Below are positions 1 to 6,101 of a stretch of 11,659 nucleotides of DNA, in pieces. The notes beneath the pieces are model-generated. The model was given only the letters and a program-made list of their open reading frames with translations, was not told where the DNA came from and searched no databases. The position numbers and the translations under genes were made by a program. Position 1 is the stretch's first letter, and each line of letters starts with the position of its first letter. Origin of the DNA: an uncultured Anaerolineae bacterium (lineage in GTDB: Bacteria > Chloroflexota > Anaerolineae > Anaerolineales > Villigracilaceae); NCBI GenBank assembly GCA_903882765.1, contig CAIRYE010000285.1, positions 1 to 11,659 of the forward strand, given 5' to 3'.

Positions 1-16
1 ACACTCCAATTGACCC

Positions 17-1426
17 ATGCAAATTAAAAAACTTTCACTGCTATTGCTTGTTAGCATCTCCTTTCTACTATATACGCCGGCATTGTCAATGCCGATGAAT
101 GCCGGGAGCGGTCCCTCTTATCTTGTTCAACCCGGAGATAGCCTATCCTCCATCGCCAGCCGATTTGGGCTAACTCTTCAAGAACTGATGGACGCGAACC
201 CAACCATTGACCCGAATACCTTAGCTATCGGCGATCAAGTATTGATCCCAGGGCTTGAAGGCATCGAAGGTTTATTGATCACGGATTCGGTTCAATTTGG
301 TGATTCCCTAACCAGCCTTAGCCGCCGGAACCAGATCCAACCCGAATACCTCATCAAACTCAACCACATCACCAGCCCATCCGAACTTTTTGCCGGGCTC
401 GGGGTGGTTCTTCCTCAAAAAGAAAATTTCAAGCCTCTATCGAACCGCTTGGCGTTTCCTTCGGATAGCTCCCTCCTCGAAGCGGCGGTTCTGAATGAAA
501 CGACCGTCTACGATATATTATCCATCAATCAACTCGGCGGCAGTTGGCAAGCTTTACCCTCCGATGTGTTGTACGACGATAAAGTGAACGAGGATAACCC
601 GCAAAGCGCATTGCCTTTCTCATTAGAAAAATTGATCATCTCACCCCTCCCTATGACACAGGGCGGTACGGTAAAAATATTTGTGCAGCCAAAAGGTGAT
701 GCCGCCATCTCTGGTATGTTGGTAGACAAACCCCTCCATTTTTTCCCCGATGGAACCGGCCAATTGGTTGCCATTCAAGGTGTACATGCCATGCTCAATA
801 CCGGCCCGTATCCCCTTCGCATTGTTTCAACCAGATCCGATGGCACGATTGAGGCTTTTGAGCAAATGGTGATCGTTCAATCCGGCAATTATCCCGCGGA
901 CCCCATTCTAAATGTAGATCCAGCAACCATAGACCCTGCCGCGACAGAACCAGAAATTGAATTGATCAACGGTCTCGTTTCAAAAATTACCGACCAAAAA
1001 CTATGGTCTGGTTTATTTCTCTCTCCGTCCTATTTCAATGATTGCTTTACCTCACGCTATGGAAATCGTCGAACCTATGTTGGAATTGGAACCGATCGAT
1101 CCTTTGATTCCTTCCATTCCGGCCTCGATTTTTGCGGCGGTACAGGTTTACCCATTACTGCCCCTGCTGATGGCGTTATTGTCTTCTCCGGGCCGCTCAC
1201 GGTTCGCGGCAATGCCACCATCATCGATCATGGCTGGGGAATTTTTAGCGGTATCTGGCATCAGGATTCCACGGTGGTAACCACCGGCCAAACGGTAAAG
1301 CAAGGTGAACTGATCGGCTACGTAGGGGGAACCGGCCGAGTTACCGGCGCTCACCTTCACTGGGAGATCTGGGCAAACGGGGTACAGGTAAACCCAATGG
1401 AATGGCTCGAGAACCAATACCCGTAA
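17..1426 (+). CDS. Secreted LysM-domain M23 metallopeptidase (cell-wall endopeptidase)
   Basis: Predicted zinc peptidase that cuts peptidoglycan cross-links outside the membrane. Residues 1-24 look like a signal peptide (Lys4-Lys5, a hydrophobic run, then an ALS end). A clear LysM domain spans about 34-79 (LVQPGDSLSSIASRFG ... LIP). A second, weaker one spans about 85-133, and a degenerate third may lie at 145-187. A beta-rich region at about 205-290 resembles the Ig-like segment often seen before M23 domains. The M23 (lysostaphin-type) domain is at about 335-465. His367 and Asp371 (HSGLD) and His448 (HLHWE) fit the zinc ligands, and His415 and His446 fit the catalytic histidines, so it looks active. 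Cys343 and Cys373 could form a disulfide. The ATG at 17 is chosen because it gives the signal peptide. Only 16 bases lie upstream, so promoter and ribosome site cannot be judged. No functional link to the downstream genes is evident. Confidence 0.92.
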   Translation: MQIKKLSLLLLVSISFLLYTPALSMPMNAGSGPSYLVQPGDSLSSIASRFGLTLQELMDANPTIDPNTLAIGDQVLIPGLEGIEGLLITDSVQFGDSLTSLSRRNQIQPEYLIKLNHITSPSELFAGLGVVLPQKENFKPLSNRLAFPSDSSLLEAAVLNETTVYDILSINQLGGSWQALPSDVLYDDKVNEDNPQSALPFSLEKLIISPLPMTQGGTVKIFVQPKGDAAISGMLVDKPLHFFPDGTGQLVAIQGVHAMLNTGPYPLRIVSTRSDGTIEAFEQMVIVQSGNYPADPILNVDPATIDPAATEPEIELINGLVSKITDQKLWSGLFLSPSYFNDCFTSRYGNRRTYVGIGTDRSFDSFHSGLDFCGGTGLPITAPADGVIVFSGPLTVRGNATIIDHGWGIFSGIWHQDSTVVTTGQTVKQGELIGYVGGTGRVTGAHLHWEIWANGVQVNPMEWLENQYP

Positions 1427-1483
1427 CCCATAACCTTTCAAAATTGATAAGTTTGATTGAAAAGTTGCCCAAAACAGAAGGCC

Positions 1484-1550
1484 TATCTTAAATTTTTTGT
1501 TTTATAATTGGGGTTTAAATATTTTATATACAAACATAGAAGTTGGATCA
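1484..1550 (+). promoter_or_regulatory. Possible promoter and leader for the formyltransferase-kynureninase pair
   Basis: The 124-base gap after the peptidase gene is AT-rich and holds a perfect TATAAT at 1503-1508, about 43 bases before the ATG at 1551. No good TTGACA-like box sits 16-18 bases upstream of it. An alternative weak pair is TTGCCC (1465-1470) with TTAAAT (1488-1493), spaced 17. The rest of the gap, 1427-1483, holds only a weak AT-rich inverted repeat (TTTCAA 1436-1441 / TTGAAA 1457-1462) and no convincing terminator for the upstream gene. Confidence 0.3.
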
Positions 1551-2273
1551 ATGGCGCTCAAATTTGCTTTCTTGGTAATTGAAGAACACCCATACGGCAG
1601 AGAAATGCTGCGAGTCTTGTTGGAGAAGGGTTTCATACCCGAAGTTATCCTCCAAGAGGTTTCTTCAGTTGGCGATATTGAGCGCGATAAATTTCTTACC
1701 CGCATCCAAGGGCAACCCATTCCCCCCCGCATCAACGAACTCACGGTTGGGCGAAACATCCCAATTTACTCCGTTTCAAACCATAACAACACCAGCTGCG
1801 AAGAGCTATTGCGAGCCGGCGCTTATGATTACCTCGTCCTCGGTGGTACCAGGATTATAAAAACCAACATATTACAAACCGCGAATCTTGCAACCATCAA
1901 TTGCCATCCTGGTTTACTTCCTACCCTCCGTGGTTCTTCATCGGTTGGTTGGGCTTTGTACAAAGACCTGCCGCAAGGCGCGACAGCTCATTTCATTGAT
2001 CCCGGTATCGATACCGGTGATATCATCGTCAAACGAGAACTCCCCGTGCTGCGCGGTGATACCTACGAAAGCCTCAATTATCGCATCGCCATTTTAGCCG
2101 GCGAATTGATGGCGGAAGCGTTACAAAAAATATCCGATGGGACTGTGATTCGTTATCCACAAGATACCTCCATTGGAGAAACATACCGTGTTATTCCCGA
2201 TGACCTGCTCGAGATCGGCAAACAAAAACTAGCCGACGGCACTTATTCGCATTTTTCTAAAGGAAGCCAATGA
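1551..2273 (+). CDS. Stand-alone formyltransferase-domain protein (Fmt/GART fold)
   Basis: A 240-residue protein consisting almost entirely of a formyltransferase N-terminal domain, the fold shared by methionyl-tRNA formyltransferase, GAR transformylase, sugar N-formyltransferases and the hydrolase PurU. The signature is intact: Asn117 and His119 in INCHPGLLP, then Asp154 in DPGIDTGDII, matching the family's Asn-His-Asp catalytic set. The segment after the His motif (LRGSSSVGWAL) also fits. It lacks the extra C-terminal domain of true Fmt (about 310 residues), so tRNA formylation is unlikely. The substrate is unknown. The ATG at 1551 is preferred over an in-frame TTG at 1497 because the extra 18 residues would be encoded by the AT-rich promoter-like stretch and do not look like family sequence. 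The ribosome site is weak. The stop overlaps the start of kynU (ATGA), so the two are translationally coupled and probably share a pathway. Confidence 0.85.
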   Translation: MALKFAFLVIEEHPYGREMLRVLLEKGFIPEVILQEVSSVGDIERDKFLTRIQGQPIPPRINELTVGRNIPIYSVSNHNNTSCEELLRAGAYDYLVLGGTRIIKTNILQTANLATINCHPGLLPTLRGSSSVGWALYKDLPQGATAHFIDPGIDTGDIIVKRELPVLRGDTYESLNYRIAILAGELMAEALQKISDGTVIRYPQDTSIGETYRVIPDDLLEIGKQKLADGTYSHFSKGSQ

Positions 2274-3538
2274 CCACCGATATCACCGCTGATCACGCCC
2301 GCTCCCTCGATATGGCTGACCCTTTACGCCAATATCGCGATCGCATTTTCAATGGCGATCCTTCCATGGTGTATATGGATGGCAACTCACTTGGCAGGCT
2401 TCCTATAAAGTCGATCGAGAATGCTGAAAACATCGTAAAAGAGCAATGGGGCAATGCACTCATTCGCAGTTGGGGTGATCAGTGGTTCGACGCTCCAATA
2501 CGCATCGGCGATAAGATCGCCAAGTTGATCGGCGCCAGTGAAGGCGAAGTTGCCGTTAGTGATTCCACCACGGTGAACTTATATAAGTTGGCCATGTCTG
2601 CCATCTGGCTAAATGCCAGCAGAAAAAAGATCATCACCGATGACCTCAATTTCCCGTCCGATCTTTATATGCTGCAGGGATGTAACTATTTTCTTGGAAA
2701 TAGTCGCCAATTGATCGTTGCCCATGCCAAAGACGGGATGAAAATCACCACTCAGCAAATGATCGACTTGATTGACGAAGATACCGCTTTGGTCACGCTA
2801 TCCCATGTGGTCTTTAAAAGCGGCTATATGTATGATGTCAAAGCCATCACAGAGCATGCCCATAAAAAAGGCGCTTTGGTTCTCTGGGATCTAAGCCATG
2901 CTGTAGGCGCGGTAAAAGTTGCCCTCAACGAATGGAATGTCGATTTCGCTGTTGGCTGCACCTACAAGTACCTCAACGGCGGTCCAGGCTCCCCCGCCTT
3001 CCTATATGTGCGAAAAGACCTGCAAGAAAAAGCGTTATCACCTATTTGGGGTTGGTTTGGTGACACCGCTCCATTCAGTTTTGACTTAAAATACAGACCT
3101 GCGGCAAATATACGCCGATTTCTTACTGGTACCCCGCCTGTCCTTTCTATGCAAACCATGGAAACAGGTGTTGATCTAATGTTGGAAGTAGGAATGGATC
3201 GCTTACGCGAAAAGTCCGAACAGCTTTCGACCTACATGATCGCATTGTTTGATAAAAGATTGGCCCCCCTTGGGTTCGCGCTTGGAAGCCCAAGAGAGAC
3301 AACAAGCCGTGGTTCCCACATCAGTTTCAAACATCCTGAAGGGTACCGAATCAACCGAAGCTTGATCGAGGATATGAATGTTATTCCCGATTTCCGCGAA
3401 CCGGATAATATACGGCTGGGGTTAACTCCCTTATACACTTCCTATTTGGACGTTTGGGAATGTGTAGATCGAATTGTTAGGGTTGTATCAGGGAAGCATT
3501 ATGAAAAATTCCCTGTTGATCGTTTAACCGTTACTTAA
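2270..3538 (+). CDS. kynU: Kynureninase
   Basis: PLP-dependent hydrolase that cleaves L-kynurenine to anthranilate and L-alanine (or 3-hydroxykynurenine to 3-hydroxyanthranilate) in cytoplasmic tryptophan catabolism. The 422-residue length is normal for the family. Diagnostic sequence includes YMDGNSLGRLP (35-45), NFPSD (127-131), WDLSHAVGA (206-214, with Asp207 and His210 as cofactor contacts), the Schiff-base Lys233 in TYKYLNGGPGSPAFLYV, WGWFGD (260-265), TGTPP (286-290) and NIRLGLTPLY near the C-terminus. All key positions appear intact. A Shine-Dalgarno-like AAAGGAAG lies at 2259-2266. The start overlaps the stop of the formyltransferase gene by 4 bp. No tryptophan dioxygenase or formamidase gene is in the window, so the upstream steps must be elsewhere, absent, or bypassed by uptake. 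A kynureninase-like enzyme with another substrate is possible but less likely given the motif conservation. Confidence 0.93.
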   Translation: MTTDITADHARSLDMADPLRQYRDRIFNGDPSMVYMDGNSLGRLPIKSIENAENIVKEQWGNALIRSWGDQWFDAPIRIGDKIAKLIGASEGEVAVSDSTTVNLYKLAMSAIWLNASRKKIITDDLNFPSDLYMLQGCNYFLGNSRQLIVAHAKDGMKITTQQMIDLIDEDTALVTLSHVVFKSGYMYDVKAITEHAHKKGALVLWDLSHAVGAVKVALNEWNVDFAVGCTYKYLNGGPGSPAFLYVRKDLQEKALSPIWGWFGDTAPFSFDLKYRPAANIRRFLTGTPPVLSMQTMETGVDLMLEVGMDRLREKSEQLSTYMIALFDKRLAPLGFALGSPRETTSRGSHISFKHPEGYRINRSLIEDMNVIPDFREPDNIRLGLTPLYTSYLDVWECVDRIVRVVSGKHYEKFPVDRLTVT

Positions 3539-3569
3539 CCCAAAGGGTTGGGTGTCATCCAGGACCCAA
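3537..3569 (+). promoter_or_regulatory. Two overlapping small hairpins after kynU, no U-tract
   Basis: Directly after the kynU stop, AACCC (3537-3541) can pair with GGGTT (3545-3549) around an AAA loop. Alternatively TTGGGT (3548-3553) can pair with ACCCAA (3564-3569) around a 10-base loop. The two stems share TT 3548-3549. Neither is followed by a T-run (the next bases are TTAAAAG), so this is not a convincing terminator, and readthrough from kynU into the transporter operon is possible. No good promoter is visible in the 71-base gap; the best candidate, TTGGGT with TAAAAG at 3571-3576, is weak. Confidence 0.4.
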
Positions 3570-3609
3570 TTAAAAGTGACGACCAATTTACTCTCGGAGG
3601 AGAAATAAA

Positions 3610-4878
3610 ATGAAGAAAAGTTTGTTTTTTGTACTGATGATCGTAGCTTTGCTGCTCGCCGCCTGCGGCGCGCCTGCTGCGACCGAAGCTCCCGCTGCTG
3701 AAGCCCCCGCTGCCGAAGCTCCCGCCGCCGAAGCACCTGCTGCTGAAGTTCCCGCTGGCGAACCTGAAGCCTGCGCCGCTGAACTTGGCTGTGCTGTCAT
3801 CCCCGCTGGTTCAACCATTAAACTTGGTTACGCTGGACCAATGACCGGTGACTACTCACAGTTCGGTATCGATATGTCCAACGCTATGAAACTTGCCGTC
3901 GCCGATTTCGGTGATGTTGAAGGTTTCAAGGTTGAATTGGTTGCTGAAGATGACCTCGCTTCCGCCGAAGGCGCTGCTGCCGTAGCTAACAAGCTCGTCA
4001 CAGACCCCACCTTCGTCGCCATGGCTGGTCACGCCTTCTCTGGCGCTACCTCAGCCGCTATGCCTATCTACGAAAAGGCTGGCGTTCCTATGCTTTCCCC
4101 ATCGGCTACCAACCCTGATCTTACCAAGGCTGGTTCCACCGTCTTCAACCGAAGCGCCTTCACCGATGCTCAGCAGGCCGATGGCGCTGCTGCCTACCTC
4201 TTCAATACCCTCGGCGTCAAGAAACTTGCCGTTATGCACGATGGTACTGACTATGGTCAGGGTCTTGCTAAGGGTGTAGAAGCCAAGTACAAAGAACTTG
4301 GTGGCGAAGTTGTTGGTGAATTGGTTGCTGTTACCCCCGGTGAATCCGATTACAGCGCTCCTCTCGCCTCCGTAGCCGCTGCCGCTCCTGAAGCCATCTA
4401 TTTTGGTGGTTACAATGCTGAAGCCGCCGTCCTCGTCAACCAAATGAAAGTCGCTGGCCTCGAAGGCGTCAAGTTCTTCTCTGGCGATGGCATTTACGGT
4501 AAAGATTTCATCGAAAAAGCCGGCGCCAATGCTGAAGGTGTCTACTCTGCCACCCTCGTCCCATCCGCTTCCGATGCCATTACCGCCTTCAACACCGTTT
4601 ACAAAACCTCCTACGGCGAAGATGCTGGTGTTCTTTCCGCTTACACCTGGAACTCCTATGATTCCGCCAGCGCTTTGATCGCTGCCATCAAGAGTGTTGC
4701 AGTAGTTAGCGGCGACAGCCTCTACATCCCCCGTGGCGCTCTTGTTGCCGCCGTTCGTGGCCTCAAGGATTTCCAAGGTATTGCTGGTGTCATCACCTGC
4801 CAAGCTGATGGCGAATGTAATGCTTCCGGCCCTGTCTTCTATGTAGTCAAAGACGGCGTCTGGGTTCCTGCTGAATAA
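3610..4878 (+). CDS. Branched-chain/hydrophobic amino-acid ABC transporter substrate-binding lipoprotein 1 (LivJ/LivK type)
   Basis: Membrane-anchored binding protein of the first HAAT importer. Residues 1-18 are a lipoprotein signal peptide ending in lipobox LAAC, with Cys19 to be lipidated. A linker of five AEAPA-like repeats (about 25-54) follows. The type I periplasmic-binding fold (Peripla_BP_6 / Leu-Ile-Val receptor family) runs from about 69 to the end: KLGYAGPMTGDYSQFG, AGHAFSG, SPSATNPDLT, DGTDYGQGLAKG and YFGGYNAEAAVL are typical. It also has two CX5C pairs, Cys55/Cys61 before the domain and Cys397/Cys403 near the C-terminus, which could be disulfides. A strong GGAGGAG (3596-3602) sits 7 bases before the ATG, suggesting high expression. 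It is followed by a large hairpin and then livH. The actual ligand cannot be read from sequence; leucine-type amino acids are the default, but aromatic amino acids or related compounds are possible. Confidence 0.93.
   Translation: MKKSLFFVLMIVALLLAACGAPAATEAPAAEAPAAEAPAAEAPAAEVPAGEPEACAAELGCAVIPAGSTIKLGYAGPMTGDYSQFGIDMSNAMKLAVADFGDVEGFKVELVAEDDLASAEGAAAVANKLVTDPTFVAMAGHAFSGATSAAMPIYEKAGVPMLSPSATNPDLTKAGSTVFNRSAFTDAQQADGAAAYLFNTLGVKKLAVMHDGTDYGQGLAKGVEAKYKELGGEVVGELVAVTPGESDYSAPLASVAAAAPEAIYFGGYNAEAAVLVNQMKVAGLEGVKFFSGDGIYGKDFIEKAGANAEGVYSATLVPSASDAITAFNTVYKTSYGEDAGVLSAYTWNSYDSASALIAAIKSVAVVSGDSLYIPRGALVAAVRGLKDFQGIAGVITCQADGECNASGPVFYVVKDGVWVPAE
3685..3759 (+). repeat. Five 15-bp units encoding the EAPAA linker of binding protein 1
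   Basis: Five imperfect tandem 15-base units, each starting GAAG, encode an Ala/Pro/Glu linker right after the lipidated cysteine. The units differ mainly at third codon positions; the last one changes the protein (EVPAG). It likely acts as a flexible tether between the lipid anchor and the binding domain. Confidence 0.85.
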
Positions 4879-4897
4879 TTTTTAGTTCTGAAATACC

Positions 4898-4970
4898 GTC
4901 ATTCTTCGAATAGAACCCTGGGTGAGAATGGCAAAATGGGTTGTCGCCTGTAATAAGGCGGCAACCCATT
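4898..4970 (+). promoter_or_regulatory. Tandem stem-loops between the binding-protein gene and livH (likely RNA processing/stability element)
   Basis: The 119-base gap holds two inverted repeats. The first pairs GTCATTCT (4898-4905) with AGAATGGC (4925-4932), with one G-U pair and a 19-base loop. The second is much stronger: 4935-4949 pairs with 4956-4970 over 15 bp (one G-U) around a 6-base loop. It is followed by CATACTGAA, not a T-run, so it is not a standard intrinsic terminator. By analogy with hairpins in the malE-malF gap of enteric bacteria, it may protect the 3' end of the binding-protein mRNA or mark a cleavage point, giving more binding protein than permease. The function is inferred; the structure is seen directly. 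Confidence 0.7.
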
Positions 4971-4997
4971 CATACTGAATAACAAGGCGATCAAATA

Positions 4998-6101
4998 ATG
5001 AAAAATACATCTGATCAGAATATTTCAAAAATAAAGCTTTCAAAATTCCTTCGCCCTTTGATCACATTCTTAATTTCATCTTTTCTGTTATACAGAATTT
5101 ATGAAGTAGTGTTCATAAGGCAGCAATTCACTCCCGATATTTGGGTACGCTTCGCAATCTCCGGCTTGATCCTTGGCGGCATGTACGCCCTCATTGCGAT
5201 CGGGTATACGCTCGTATACGGCATCATGTTTATGATCAACTTTGCCCATGGTGAAGTGATGATGTTAGGCGCTTTTGGAGGGTATTTTATTTTTGAGCTA
5301 TTCAATTTCATCCCGACTCCAACGGTAGCAGACCCCGATCTTACTTTTCTAAATTCCCAGCCAATTCTTTCGATCATTTTAGCCTTTGTCGCCGGCGTAA
5401 CTATAGCGGGCCTTTCAGGCTATTTTCTCGAAAAGATCGCTTACCGCCCCCTTCGTAAAGCCCCCCGTTTAATATTGTTGATCACCGCCATCGGCGCGTC
5501 AACGGCCTTACAAAACTTGGCGATGCTTTTGTTTGGGCCAACCCGCAAAAATGTGATCAACCCAATGATCCTTGAGAGAAGCGCTGGTTGGAGTGTTTTA
5601 GTGAGTGGGAAACCTGTATTGATCACCTACACTGGTGTTTTTTCTCTCGTTCTCTCAGCCTTATTGATGGTTGCTTTATATTTGGTTGTACAAAAAACCA
5701 AATTAGGCAGATCGATGAGAGCTGTGGCGCAAGATAAAAACACCGCTGCCCTGATGGGTGTAGATGTTGATGACGTTATCAGTAAAACCTTTATCATCAG
5801 CGGTATGTTAGCCGGTGCCGCTGGCGTTATGTGGGATATCCATATGGGCTTGGTCAATCACTATACTGGTTTCTTACCCGGCATCAAAGCTTTTACCGCG
5901 GCTGTTATGGGTGGTATTGGGAATATTCCTGGCGCGATGCTCGGTGGTATTTTACTCGGCATGCTCGAAGCGGTCGGCCCGGCAGCCCTTGGTATCGATT
6001 TCCAGTTAAAGGATGTGATCGCTTTCACGATCCTCATTCTTGTTCTGATCGTAAGACCATCAGGTATTCTTGGTGAGAAATTATCCGAGGAAAAACTATG
6101 A
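4998..6101 (+). CDS. livH: HAAT ABC transporter permease LivH (module 1)
   Basis: One of the two membrane subunits of the amino-acid importer. Family motifs are clear: GMYALIAIGYTLVYG (61-75), INFAHGE (80-86), EKIAYRPLR (145-153), RAVAQD (241-246, in the cytoplasmic loop expected to contact the ATPases), GGIGNIPGAMLGG (315-327) and RPSGILGE (353-360). There are about eight or nine hydrophobic segments, including an extra one near residues 20-40. At 367 residues it is longer than the roughly 308-residue E. coli LivH, mainly because of this N-terminal extension and a longer loop around 103-120. The start is the ATG at 4998 with AAGG at 4984-4987, a modest ribosome site compared with that of the upstream binding-protein gene. 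Its last bases overlap livM (ATGA). Confidence 0.94.
   Translation: MKNTSDQNISKIKLSKFLRPLITFLISSFLLYRIYEVVFIRQQFTPDIWVRFAISGLILGGMYALIAIGYTLVYGIMFMINFAHGEVMMLGAFGGYFIFELFNFIPTPTVADPDLTFLNSQPILSIILAFVAGVTIAGLSGYFLEKIAYRPLRKAPRLILLITAIGASTALQNLAMLLFGPTRKNVINPMILERSAGWSVLVSGKPVLITYTGVFSLVLSALLMVALYLVVQKTKLGRSMRAVAQDKNTAALMGVDVDDVISKTFIISGMLAGAAGVMWDIHMGLVNHYTGFLPGIKAFTAAVMGGIGNIPGAMLGGILLGMLEAVGPAALGIDFQLKDVIAFTILILVLIVRPSGILGEKLSEEKL

Noticed and set aside
1497..1550. TTG start extending the formyltransferase by 18 residues
   Set aside because: The extension lies across an AT-rich, promoter-like TATAAT stretch and adds no recognisable family sequence; the ATG at 1551 starts directly with the expected first strand.
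3685..3759. Repeat array considered as CRISPR or mobile-element repeats
   Set aside because: The units are contiguous 15-base coding repeats in frame with the lipoprotein linker; there are no spacers and no flanking cas or transposase genes.
3588..3818. Minus-strand frame with GASAA-type repeats (a similar one at 9323-9682)
   Set aside because: These are the reverse complement of the AEAPA linker repeats of the two lipoproteins, not separate genes.
4051..4803. 250-residue open frame on the minus strand
   Set aside because: It lies wholly antisense to the first binding-protein gene, whose lipobox, repeats and binding-domain motifs are unmistakable. The translation resembles no family I know and is explained by GC-rich codon structure.
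4935..4970. Reading this hairpin as an ordinary intrinsic terminator
   Set aside because: No T-run follows the stem on the + strand. On the minus strand only four Ts follow, and no minus-strand gene is present to terminate.
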